DNA of 64,000 nt from Cellvibrionaceae bacterium (lineage in GTDB: Bacteria; Pseudomonadota; Gammaproteobacteria; Pseudomonadales; Cellvibrionaceae). Location of the stretch: contig JAGKWU010000011.1 of the NCBI GenBank assembly GCA_021151695.1, positions 76,400 through 140,399 of the forward strand. The letters run 5' to 3'. The notes beneath the pieces were generated by a model, which searched no databases, was not told the DNA's origin, and worked only from the letters and a program-made list of their open reading frames with translations. Of the stretch, positions 25,764 through 34,426 are shown in pieces (the first letter of the stretch is position 1; every line of letters starts with the position of its first letter). A program made the position numbers and the translations under genes.

Positions 25764-25863
25764 AAATGACACCCTCGCCATAGTTGTCGATATTTCTTAC
25801 ACCACCCCTTTCGCTGACGCCAAATGCATCATTAAGTACCTGATCAATATGGATTTTTTTTAT

Positions 25864-25879
25864 TGGCACGCACATTGCT
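25864..25879 (+). promoter_or_regulatory. Sigma-54 (-24/-12) promoter of the PEP-CTERM protein gene
   Basis: The sequence TGGCACGCACATTGCT is a perfect match to the sigma-54 consensus TGGCACG-N4-TTGCW. It lies 68 bases upstream of the start codon. PrsR, encoded just upstream, is a sigma-54 activator of the family that controls PEP-CTERM genes, so it is the likely activator. Confidence 0.92.
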
Positions 25880-25946
25880 AATTGAGTTTCCGTAAGCCTT
25901 TTACGTAAAACCTGAACTCACTTATGTCCATTATGGAAGGATACTT

Positions 25947-26726
25947 ATGAAAACCTTACTCAAATCTGTAATCGCTGGCGGCCTTTTTGCTGCAACAGCT
26001 GCAGCGCAGGCAGGCGTTGTATCTATCAGCTTTGACCCCAACGCAGCCGCCGCTGAAGCCGCTTTTGTTGCTTCATTGAACGGCCCCTTGGTGGTAGAAA
26101 ATTTTGACGGCATGTACAGCGCCGCCAATCACCAGTACACCACCACTGGCAGCAGTGACCACAAACAACAGTGGTCTTGGGAAAATGAAGGCGCCTCATT
26201 CAACACCGCTGTTGGTACCTTTACCCTGACCGTTCCAGGTCAAACTGCCCATGACAACATCCACAACGACAAACTTATGATCGAAAGCGCCAACACTGGT
26301 GAATTCGGCCGTCAAGTACTGTCAACTCACCGCGGTGATCTGTGGTTGGATGCCAACGATGCCAAAAAAGTAGAGTGGACTTTCGGCGCACCGCTGAAAG
26401 GTTCATTTAACGCCTTTGGTTTCTATATCGCTGACGCCACCGACCAAGGCGCCACTTTGACCCTGCAATTCCAGGACGGCTCCTGGGCAACCACTTCAGT
26501 GGTTATCCCGGCGTTTCAGTCAAATGGCAATCTCGGTTATGTGTCTGTATACAGCACCAGCAACATCATCGGCGGCAAGCTTGTGTTTAACAACAGCAAC
26601 GGTGGCGACGGCTGGGGTATCGATGACATCACTATCGGTTCCGTACCAGAGCCAGGTGCACTGATGTTGATGGGTCTGGGCTTGTTGGGTTTGGGCGCCG
26701 CTCGTCGTCGCACTCAAGCCAACTAA
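25947..26726 (+). CDS. PEP-CTERM sorting-domain protein
   Basis: The 259-residue secreted protein has an N-terminal signal peptide (cleavage after about residue 22, AAAQAG) and a beta-rich central domain without recognised catalytic motifs. It ends in a textbook PEP-CTERM signal: VPEPGALMLMG, a short hydrophobic helix, then the basic tail AARRR. Proteins with this ending are handed to the exosortase, cut near the PEP motif, and become part of the exopolysaccharide matrix. It is the only such protein in the window. The gene is single, has a consensus sigma-54 promoter and its own terminator, and precedes xrtA. Confidence 0.95.
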   Translation: MKTLLKSVIAGGLFAATAAAQAGVVSISFDPNAAAAEAAFVASLNGPLVVENFDGMYSAANHQYTTTGSSDHKQQWSWENEGASFNTAVGTFTLTVPGQTAHDNIHNDKLMIESANTGEFGRQVLSTHRGDLWLDANDAKKVEWTFGAPLKGSFNAFGFYIADATDQGATLTLQFQDGSWATTSVVIPAFQSNGNLGYVSVYSTSNIIGGKLVFNNSNGGDGWGIDDITIGSVPEPGALMLMGLGLLGLGAARRRTQAN

Positions 26727-26750
26727 TTCCAACCTATAGCGATACCGTAA

Positions 26751-26770
26751 AGCCGACCTTTGGGTCGGCT
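26751..26770 (+). terminator. Rho-independent terminator of the PEP-CTERM gene
   Basis: An 8-bp GC-rich stem (AGCCGACC with GGTCGGCT) has a 4-base loop, followed by TTTTT. It separates the PEP-CTERM transcript from xrtA. Confidence 0.9.
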
Positions 26771-26859
26771 TTTTTATGCCTGCGCATTTGCCCTCAACCT
26801 GTTAAAGAAAAGGCATATCAGGTAAAATCTCGAACCTTTTTTAAGCCGGTTGCACGCGC

Positions 26860-28311
26860 ATGGATGTTACAGACTCGAACTTGCATTACCCGAAAAAAGC
26901 CCATTTTTTTCTTCCGATCATTTTGCTTGTCCTGTTTATCGGCCTGTTCCACTCCACCTTTGCGGGCCTGTATTCACGCTGGATCAGATGGGATGAAAGC
27001 CTGTCACACGGCCTGCTGGTTGCAGGTATTTTTGTTTATTTCCTCTATCGCAGCCTCCCGTGGCAAACCAGTCTCAACTCCAAATTACTCAATTCATTAT
27101 TGTTAGCCGCGTTAGGTTGTGCCTCCTGCGCCTGGTTTGTATTTCAACTCTCCAATATTTATATTTTTGAGCAGCTGTTGCTGCTGGTCTTATTTACGTT
27201 ATTACTTGCAAGCACTTGTGGATTAAAGGCAGTTTTGAGCCATCGCCTCCTGCTCTTTTTGCCAATTTTTATTATTCCTGTGTGGGATCAACTTAATGAG
27301 CCATTGGTAAATCTCAGCGGCTTTATGGTGGGCAAGATGGTACAAGCTATCAATATGCCTGCCGTTATCGAAGGAAATAGCATTTTTATTCCTTTCGGCC
27401 ACATAGTCATCGCAGATGGCTGCTCTGGCTTACGTTATTTTGAAATTGCATTGGCACTCGCCTATATCATCAGCCTTCTCAATCATTACAATGAAAAACA
27501 GTTGCTACCAACCTTGGTTGTAGCTGCTGTCCTTGGCTTGTTTGCGAATTGGATTCGCATATTTGTCCTGGTGATTATCGGCTACCAATCCAAAATGCAG
27601 AGTTCACTCATGTCTGATCACGAGTATTTTGGTTGGGCACTATTTGGCGCGATGTGCTTGCCGGCAATTTATTTTGCGCCTGTGATTAAAGTTGCTGCCG
27701 ATAACAAAATTCCAGTTAGCAGCCAACGCCCCAAGGTGTGGCTGCCAGTGCTCATTGTCGCTATTGGCCCATTGCTTAGCCTGGTTATAGATGCACAACC
27801 AAAACAGGAAGCCATTCAACCGTTGATTCCACCAGAGCATCAAGCATTCGCCAATTCAAAAATGCCTGTGACAATCACTGCACCAGAACAGGCCTTTGTA
27901 GAAAAGGGATTGATCACAGCTCCAGAAGGTTCGGTATTTGTTGAGGTACATCAATATCAACGAATCAATAAAACTGACAAATTGGTGCCCTATATTGGCC
28001 GGCTATACAACAACGAGGAATGGCTGGCCAGCAACAGTGATATTTCATTAGCAAACCACAATGCCAAGCTGACCAGATTCCGCCAAAAAACATCCAATCG
28101 CGAGATATTGCAGATCCAGTGGCTGGAAGTTGGAAGCTATAAGACGCCTTCTCTGGTAATCGCAAAACTCCTGCAAATCCCGGCACTGGTAAACGGGGCC
28201 AATACATTCAAAATTGTTACACTGCAAAGCCAGTGTTCAGAGGACGATTGCACCCAGGCACAAGCATTGATGCTGGAAAAGTTGCCCCGAATTTTTGCCA
28301 ACCATAACTGA
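26860..28311 (+). CDS. xrtA: Exosortase A (XrtA) with fused EpsI-type domain
   Basis: The 483-residue membrane protease/transpeptidase is predicted to cut PEP-CTERM proteins. The N-terminal part (about 1-275) has seven or eight membrane helices and the exosortase catalytic triad: the Cys in ADGCSGLRYF, the Arg in ANWIRIFVLVI, and the His in SDHEYFGW. The C-terminal part (about 315-480) is a soluble EpsI-like (DUF3485) domain, as in the XrtA class. This is the first gene of the rightward exopolysaccharide operon. Its start has no strong ribosome site but the ATG fits the family. Substrate is likely the PEP-CTERM protein just upstream. Confidence 0.95.
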   Translation: MDVTDSNLHYPKKAHFFLPIILLVLFIGLFHSTFAGLYSRWIRWDESLSHGLLVAGIFVYFLYRSLPWQTSLNSKLLNSLLLAALGCASCAWFVFQLSNIYIFEQLLLLVLFTLLLASTCGLKAVLSHRLLLFLPIFIIPVWDQLNEPLVNLSGFMVGKMVQAINMPAVIEGNSIFIPFGHIVIADGCSGLRYFEIALALAYIISLLNHYNEKQLLPTLVVAAVLGLFANWIRIFVLVIIGYQSKMQSSLMSDHEYFGWALFGAMCLPAIYFAPVIKVAADNKIPVSSQRPKVWLPVLIVAIGPLLSLVIDAQPKQEAIQPLIPPEHQAFANSKMPVTITAPEQAFVEKGLITAPEGSVFVEVHQYQRINKTDKLVPYIGRLYNNEEWLASNSDISLANHNAKLTRFRQKTSNREILQIQWLEVGSYKTPSLVIAKLLQIPALVNGANTFKIVTLQSQCSEDDCTQAQALMLEKLPRIFANHN

Positions 28312-28324
28312 TACGGATTGATTG

Positions 28325-29464
28325 ATGACTTTACTCTTTTGGCTTAGCGCCCTGTTGGTAATTTATATTTATGTTGGCTATCCATTGTTGCTACGCGTAT
28401 TACCCAAAAAGCCTTTGATGATTGACAGCGAAAATGCTTCACAACCAGCCGTGACCGTATTGATCCCAGCCTTCAACGAGGCCAAGGTCATTGCGGAGAC
28501 AATCCAAAATAAACTCACGCAGAATTATCCCGCTGAGCTGCTGCAGGTTATTGTTATTTCTGATGAGTCCGAAGACGGTACCGACGATCTGGTTAATAGC
28601 ATTTCCGCTAGTGACAGCCGCGTAAGCTTGATTCGCCAAAGCCCACGTCAGGGTAAAACATCTGGCCTCAATCTCGCTATGCCACATGCAACCGGTGAGA
28701 TCGTTATTTTTTCCGATGCCAACAGCCACTACGCACCAGACGCCATAGCCAATCTCGTGGCCTGCTTTAGCGACCCACAGGTAGGTTATGTGACCGGAAA
28801 AATGATTTACGTAAATAGTGATGGCAGCGTCATTGGCGACGGCTGCAGCGCTTATATGAAATACGAAAATCACATGCGCGAGCTGGAAACTCAAGTGGAT
28901 TCTGTTGTGGGTGTGGATGGTGGTGTGGACGCTATCCGCAAGTCACTCTACCAACCCATGAACGCAGACCAACTGCCGGACTTTGTATTGCCACTAAAAG
29001 TGGTTACCCAAGGCAAGCGCGTAATTTATTGTGATAAGGCACTACTCAACGAAGAATCCCTGAGCAATTCCACCTCGGAGTTTCGCATGCGTGTACGAGT
29101 GTCACTGCGCGCATACTGGGCTATGTGGGATATGCGCCATCTGTTCAACCCATTTAACTACGGCATTTTTACACTGCAGTTGACCTCGCATAAATTGCTG
29201 CGCTACCTCGCATTCATTCCCTTGCTGCTGGCGCTGATCAGCAACGGCTTTATCACTGGCTACAGCAGCTTCTACTCTTTTACATTTCTGGTACAAATCC
29301 TGTTTTACGGCGCCGCCGCATTTGTTGTCCTCAATGATGGCACCAATAATCGTTGGTTGGGTCTGGCCAATTATTTTTGCCTGATCAATATCGCTTCAGC
29401 CATGGCCTTTATTAAATTTATCAAGGGCGAAAAAATTGTTCTGTGGAAACCCAGGGTAGGATAA
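28325..29464 (+). CDS. Membrane-bound family 2 glycosyltransferase
   Basis: The product is about 379 residues. One N-terminal membrane helix is followed by a GT-A domain (about 45-280) with the SDESEDGTDD and FSDANSHY (DxN nucleotide-binding) motifs and a GVDGGVDAI acceptor motif. Three C-terminal membrane helices follow. It adds a sugar to the growing lipid-linked repeat unit; donor and linkage are unknown. It is near the start of the operon, 13 bases after xrtA. The first codon is the ATG at 28325, with a TTG one codon upstream. Confidence 0.87.
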   Translation: MTLLFWLSALLVIYIYVGYPLLLRVLPKKPLMIDSENASQPAVTVLIPAFNEAKVIAETIQNKLTQNYPAELLQVIVISDESEDGTDDLVNSISASDSRVSLIRQSPRQGKTSGLNLAMPHATGEIVIFSDANSHYAPDAIANLVACFSDPQVGYVTGKMIYVNSDGSVIGDGCSAYMKYENHMRELETQVDSVVGVDGGVDAIRKSLYQPMNADQLPDFVLPLKVVTQGKRVIYCDKALLNEESLSNSTSEFRMRVRVSLRAYWAMWDMRHLFNPFNYGIFTLQLTSHKLLRYLAFIPLLLALISNGFITGYSSFYSFTFLVQILFYGAAAFVVLNDGTNNRWLGLANYFCLINIASAMAFIKFIKGEKIVLWKPRVG

Positions 29465-29499
29465 CTACAGATGCAAATTGACCGTAAGGAGAATCTGGT

Positions 29500-30846
29500 T
29501 TGAAAGTGCTTGATCGTTTTTTAGGTAAGTTGGCTTATGTCGCCTGGGACACCAAGGAGGGCGGCGTACGCCTGGAAGAATGGGCCAATTTGCGCGAACA
29601 ACAATATTGGTCGCGCGATCAAATTCGCAACTTGCAAACGCAAAAGCTCAACAAACTGGTTCACCACGCCTATGCAACCAGCAGCTGGTATCGCAAAATT
29701 ATCGATGACATCAAGCTGGATTTGTCCAAACCCATAACGCTTGCGGATCTGGCACGCTTTCCGATAACGACCAAAACCCATATTCGCGAAAATACATCGG
29801 CGTTTATCAGCAGCCAATATCCTGTGGAAGGCTTGCGTAAAGCCAAAACCGGCGGCTCCACCGGCGTCTCACTGAATTTGTTTTTTGATGTGCGCTGCCA
29901 ACAGTTGCGCAACGCCGCGCAAATTTATGCAGATACATTTAGCGGCTGGGAACCGGGCCTCCGTGTCGCCGCGGTTTGGGGTAACCCACCCATCCCTAAC
30001 GGCACCCAACAAAAAGTTCGCGCTTTTTTGCTCGACCGCATGATTTATCTGGACACTATGGATTTGAATCCCACGTCCATGAACGCTTTTGTAAAACGCT
30101 GGAATGAGTTTGAACCGGAGATGATTTTCGGCCACTCTCACTCTATATACATATTCGCAAAATACCTGCATGAGCATGGCATAACCAATTTACGGCCGCG
30201 CGGCATAGTGGGCACATCCATGATGCTGCTCGATCACGAACGCAGCCTGATTGAAGATGTTTTTGGGTGCAAGGTTGGCAATCGCTACGGCTGTGAGGAA
30301 GTAGGACTAATAGGCGTTGAGTGTGAAAAACACCAAGGCATGCACATCAACAGTCCGCATATTATTCTCGAAAGCCTCAATGCTAACGACCAGCCAGCAG
30401 CGCCGGGTGAAGCCGGTAAACTGGTGATTACAGACTTGAATAATTACGGCATGCCTTTGTTTCGCTATCGCGTCGAAGATGTTGGCGTTATCAGTGAGCG
30501 CCAATGTAACTGCGGCCGCACCAGCCAAATGCTGGAGCGCCTCGAAGGCCGCGTAGCGGACTTCCTCAAAAAACCCGATGGTGGGCAAGTGGCTGGGGTA
30601 TCCCTGGTTGAGCGCACGCTCACCAAAATTCCCGGCATTGAACAAATGCAATTTGTGCAGGAAGACCTGCACGAAATTATCATCAATCGCGTCAAGGGAC
30701 CTGAATTTAATCAACAGACGGATCCAGCGTTGATTGCCGAGCTCAGAGAAGTGTTTGAGCCGAGTATCAACCTGATCATTAAGGATGTTGAAAAAATCCC
30801 GCAAGAAAAATCCGGTAAATACAGGTTCTCAATATGCAAGGTGTAA
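29500..30846 (+). CDS. PaaK/CapK-like adenylate-forming enzyme
   Basis: The 448-residue protein belongs to the phenylacetate-CoA ligase/CapK superfamily, with AMP-binding-type motifs KTGGSTGVSLNL (P-loop), NRYGCEEVG, LFRYRVEDVG and RLEGRVADFL. A C-terminal Lys lies in the segment GKYRFSICK. CoA ligases of this type in polysaccharide loci are thought to activate an acyl group for sugar modification; the substrate here is unknown. The start is TTG, backed by AAGGAG eight bases upstream. A second member of the family lies at 38392-39780. Confidence 0.82.
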   Translation: MKVLDRFLGKLAYVAWDTKEGGVRLEEWANLREQQYWSRDQIRNLQTQKLNKLVHHAYATSSWYRKIIDDIKLDLSKPITLADLARFPITTKTHIRENTSAFISSQYPVEGLRKAKTGGSTGVSLNLFFDVRCQQLRNAAQIYADTFSGWEPGLRVAAVWGNPPIPNGTQQKVRAFLLDRMIYLDTMDLNPTSMNAFVKRWNEFEPEMIFGHSHSIYIFAKYLHEHGITNLRPRGIVGTSMMLLDHERSLIEDVFGCKVGNRYGCEEVGLIGVECEKHQGMHINSPHIILESLNANDQPAAPGEAGKLVITDLNNYGMPLFRYRVEDVGVISERQCNCGRTSQMLERLEGRVADFLKKPDGGQVAGVSLVERTLTKIPGIEQMQFVQEDLHEIIINRVKGPEFNQQTDPALIAELREVFEPSINLIIKDVEKIPQEKSGKYRFSICKV

Positions 30847-31733
30847 CAGAACAACCACTGGTCAGTGTAGTCATAGCGACCTACAACATGGGGCAATACC
30901 TCGGCCAGGCGGTGGATTCCATATTGGAGCAAACCTGGAAAAATATCGAAGTTATTGTGGTTGACGACGGCTCAAAAGACCACACGCCGGATATGATGCA
31001 ACAATATGCCGGCGATGCGCGCGTCATTTATATTCGCAACGAAAACCAGGGCCAACCCAAAGCCAAGAACTGCGGTATTAAAAATAGCAAAGGCGATTTT
31101 ATTGCATTCTGCGATGCAGACGATATGTGGGAACCCAACAAGCTCGAAGTACAGATGCCGCTGTTTGCCAACCCCAAAGTGGGTGTGGTTTACAGCGAAG
31201 TCAGCAATATTGATGAGCACAACAATCGTTACACCAAACAGCCGAACGAGGTTCGCCATTCAGGGAAGATTACCGACCAAATGCTGCTTGAAAACTTCGT
31301 CCCCTTTGGGACTTCAGTCATACGTCGCACCTGCATCGAAAAAAATGGCATTTTCGATGAACAATTCCGCATGGGTATAGATTGGGATTTGTGGTTGCGA
31401 TACTCGCTGGATTGGGAGTTTGCCTACACCCCGGAGCGCACCTATATCTATCGCGTTTGGTCGGGCCAAATGTCTACCAACTACCGTGGTCGCTACGATT
31501 TTGCAGCGCGCATACTGACCCAGTTTGTTGCCAACAATAAAGACAAGCTCAAACCTTCCTCTGTTAGAAAAGCCTGGGCAGACATTTATTTTCGCAAGGC
31601 AAGCATTTACGCCAAAAACGAGCGATTGTTTTTTATGCCTTTGCGAAATTTTCTGCATGGTTTGTGTCTGGACCCGCTGAACATTTATGGTTGGAAATCC
31701 TTAATCAAACTTTTTTTAGGCAAACATTCATGA
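30834..31733 (+). CDS. Family 2 glycosyltransferase
   Basis: This 299-residue soluble GT-A enzyme has an N-terminal VSVVIATYNMGQYL, a VVDDGSKDHT segment and the AFCDADDMW DxD-type motif. No membrane helix is seen, so it works at the inner face of the membrane. Its first 13 bases overlap the upstream CapK-like gene, and the next gene starts within its stop codon (ATGA), which shows tight translational coupling. Confidence 0.88.
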   Translation: MQGVTEQPLVSVVIATYNMGQYLGQAVDSILEQTWKNIEVIVVDDGSKDHTPDMMQQYAGDARVIYIRNENQGQPKAKNCGIKNSKGDFIAFCDADDMWEPNKLEVQMPLFANPKVGVVYSEVSNIDEHNNRYTKQPNEVRHSGKITDQMLLENFVPFGTSVIRRTCIEKNGIFDEQFRMGIDWDLWLRYSLDWEFAYTPERTYIYRVWSGQMSTNYRGRYDFAARILTQFVANNKDKLKPSSVRKAWADIYFRKASIYAKNERLFFMPLRNFLHGLCLDPLNIYGWKSLIKLFLGKHS

Positions 31734-32719
31734 TGTACGCCATAAAAAAGGCCATTATCAAGCTGCTGGATATTTCTGGTGGCTTTCGCGCATTGCAATG
31801 GTATAACCGCAACAAGCCGCTCATACTGATGTATCACCGCATCACGGACGAAGCCTATTGCGCGGGGCTGGCCCCTGCAGAATTTGAAAAACATCTCGCC
31901 TATGTGAGCAAATATTTTCGTGTAGTGTCTATTGAACAACTCTTACAAGAACAGGCTAGCAACCAAGTAAAGCCCTACACACTCGCGTTGACCTTTGATG
32001 ACGGCCATGCAGATTTCTTTCATCACGCATGGCCCCTGTTGCAACGCTATAACTTGCCCGCAAGCCTCTATGTGACCACGGGCTTTATTGATCGCGATTA
32101 CTGGTTGTGGCCGGACCATCTAAAATACATCATCATCCACAATCAACAAGACAGTATTACTATTCCTGGTGCCGGAAAGGTTGCCGCCAACAAAGACAAC
32201 TTCATCAGCAACTGGCACAAGCTCGGCGACTATTGCCTCACACTGGATACTGAAGAGCGCAAGCGTTTCCTGAATAATCTGGCACAGCAATGTGCGGTAG
32301 AAGTTCCCTCATCACCTGTATCGCCTTTTGCGGGCGTCAGCTGGGATCAATTACGCATTATGTGCGCACAAGGTTTGGATGTGGGCAGCCATACCGTAAC
32401 CCACCCCATACTCAGCAAGCTGGATTACACTCGCATTGAACAAGAGCTATCGCAATCGGCAGCACGCATTAAAGAGCAACTGAATGTAACCACCAAAGGC
32501 TTGTGTTATCCCAATGGACGCCTGATTGATATAACACCACAGGTAATAGAGTGTGCAAAAGCACAGGGTTATGAATACGGCCTGCTCGCACGCAACCTGC
32601 CGATTCAGGGGGATGATGTATTTCGTATAGGCCGCCTCGCTGCCAACGCCAATTTTGATTACTTCCGTTGGACTCTTTCCTATCGGCAAAAGCCGGAGGA
32701 TCACAGCTATATCAATTGA
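31730..32719 (+). CDS. Polysaccharide deacetylase (NodB homology, CE4)
   Basis: The 329-residue protein has the CE4 landmarks LALTFDDGHADF (catalytic Asp and metal Asp) and DVGSHTVTHPILS (metal His pair). It is likely to remove N-acetyl groups from the repeat unit or polymer. No signal peptide is evident, and residues 4-30 form a helix with basic flanks, so it may act at the inner membrane or in the cytoplasm. The start ATG at 31730 overlaps the previous stop codon, which makes the longer reading frame from 31664 unlikely. Confidence 0.87.
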   Translation: MMYAIKKAIIKLLDISGGFRALQWYNRNKPLILMYHRITDEAYCAGLAPAEFEKHLAYVSKYFRVVSIEQLLQEQASNQVKPYTLALTFDDGHADFFHHAWPLLQRYNLPASLYVTTGFIDRDYWLWPDHLKYIIIHNQQDSITIPGAGKVAANKDNFISNWHKLGDYCLTLDTEERKRFLNNLAQQCAVEVPSSPVSPFAGVSWDQLRIMCAQGLDVGSHTVTHPILSKLDYTRIEQELSQSAARIKEQLNVTTKGLCYPNGRLIDITPQVIECAKAQGYEYGLLARNLPIQGDDVFRIGRLAANANFDYFRWTLSYRQKPEDHSYIN

Positions 32720-32761
32720 TTGGCAAATCCGTTCTTTCCTGATACCAGCCCGACATTGGAT

Positions 32762-34426
32762 ATGAATAATTTAACGCTCTTGCAGAAAAGTTTGCGCTCC
32801 CCGCTAACACCTTATGCGTGCCTGATATTTGTGGCCGCGATATCACTCGCCTTTAAATTAAGCGTGTTTGACTTGGGGGCGCCCTACGTCACCATTGATG
32901 ACTACACACTTTATAACGCCGGATTCCTTGTGTGGTTTGGCCAGGCTCCACCGCAGCGAATGTATTTTGAAAGCTGGATTGTTGGTGCAACATCGATTGG
33001 TACCTATCTTGTACAACTAGTGCAATCCGGCCATCTCAATCAGCTGGGAATCAACATAATCGCAGATGCCTATCGCGCGTTTCATGAAAATCCAACGCCG
33101 TTTGTATTGAGCTATCGCGCCGTAATGTTAGCTCTGGACCTAATCACTGCCTGGCTGGTGTACCAGATAGCGCTGGTAGTTTTTGCTCAGCACCAAGCGG
33201 TGCGTTGGCTGGGAGTGTTCGCCGCCGGGCTTTACCTGCTCAGTTACAACACCATCTGGTGCAATATAGTTGCACGCCCCGATACGGCCACCGCATTACT
33301 CACCACACTCGGCATACTGTTTTATATCAAGTCTGCCGCTGCAAGCCGCATGAGCTATCTCTATCTGTCAGCAATTGCACTGGGTTGCGCGACAGGATTT
33401 AAATTACATGCTGCACTATTTGTTATTTTCGCGATCGCTGATTTATATCGTCAGTTACCCTGGCGCAAGGCTACAGCGGTAATGTTTCCCTTTGGCTTGA
33501 TCGCCCTCACCGTATTTATGGTGGTAGCCGGTTCGCCCTTGTTTGATCCATTGCTCTACGTAAAACTGCGCGCACTTAACGCTATAGACGATGCATCCCC
33601 ATGGTTGAAATGGGGCGACCAATTTGCAGTTGTATTGCGCGGTGCTGGCTGGGTGGTTATTCCTGCCTGCATCGCACTTGGTGCTCTGGTATTTGGCAAA
33701 CGCATCCAAACCCCACCGCAAATTCGCAGTGTGATTTTTATTGCTCTGTTAATTGGCACTGTCTTCTTTTGTATTCGCGTTATGCGCGCCTATTGGATGT
33801 TGCCAGCATTGCCGCTCTTTTATCTCGCTGCGGCCTATCTTCTGGTATTGGTTAAAAATAAAGCCTTGCAGACCAGCTTCGTTGTGCTCTGTTTTGGCAT
33901 TACAGCAGCGCAGTGTTACCAACAAGTCAATGATTTTTCCAAAGCGCAATACCATCAATTACAAGATTGGGTTAGTGCGCATGTGTCACCTGGAGCACCG
34001 ATTTACATAGTGGGCTATGACACACTCTTCCTCCCCAAAAATACCCAGGCACTCGCCAATCAAAAGAAAGTGATTGAGCATCAGTTGGAGAAGGCGTTGT
34101 CTGACAAGGATAGTTTTACCAACCGTCACGTGCGTTTGTGGGAAGAGCGCTCGCAATTGCAATTGATCGATATGCTCAATGTGCGCTCCGACGTTGGGTT
34201 TAATTACTACAGTCTCAATGGTGCACCGTTGGAAGACTTGCAAGGCATAGTAGAGTTTGCCGATATCCAATACTTTGTGGTGGACCCCGGTTACAAAACA
34301 CCGGAAGCCAAAGCGATCCTGGAAAAACTGCAAGTGAATTTTTCAAAAGTTGCCTCAGTGACGGCACCAGGCGGCAGGGCTGGTACTGGCGGCCTGGCCT
34401 ACGATATTTATGCAAGGAATCCTTAA
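32762..34426 (+). CDS. GT39/PMT-like polytopic glycosyltransferase
   Basis: The 554-residue membrane protein has about 10-12 helices. A long periplasmic loop after the first helix holds TIDDYTLYNAGF, the Asp pair expected in the GT-C fold. A soluble C-terminal domain starts at about residue 415. It resembles ArnT/PMT-type transferases that use polyprenyl-phosphate sugars to modify glycans in the periplasm. The start is uncertain: the ATG at 32762 or the TTG at 32720, neither with a strong ribosome site. Its stop overlaps the next ATG (TAATG). Confidence 0.72.
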   Translation: MNNLTLLQKSLRSPLTPYACLIFVAAISLAFKLSVFDLGAPYVTIDDYTLYNAGFLVWFGQAPPQRMYFESWIVGATSIGTYLVQLVQSGHLNQLGINIIADAYRAFHENPTPFVLSYRAVMLALDLITAWLVYQIALVVFAQHQAVRWLGVFAAGLYLLSYNTIWCNIVARPDTATALLTTLGILFYIKSAAASRMSYLYLSAIALGCATGFKLHAALFVIFAIADLYRQLPWRKATAVMFPFGLIALTVFMVVAGSPLFDPLLYVKLRALNAIDDASPWLKWGDQFAVVLRGAGWVVIPACIALGALVFGKRIQTPPQIRSVIFIALLIGTVFFCIRVMRAYWMLPALPLFYLAAAYLLVLVKNKALQTSFVVLCFGITAAQCYQQVNDFSKAQYHQLQDWVSAHVSPGAPIYIVGYDTLFLPKNTQALANQKKVIEHQLEKALSDKDSFTNRHVRLWEERSQLQLIDMLNVRSDVGFNYYSLNGAPLEDLQGIVEFADIQYFVVDPGYKTPEAKAILEKLQVNFSKVASVTAPGGRAGTGGLAYDIYARNP

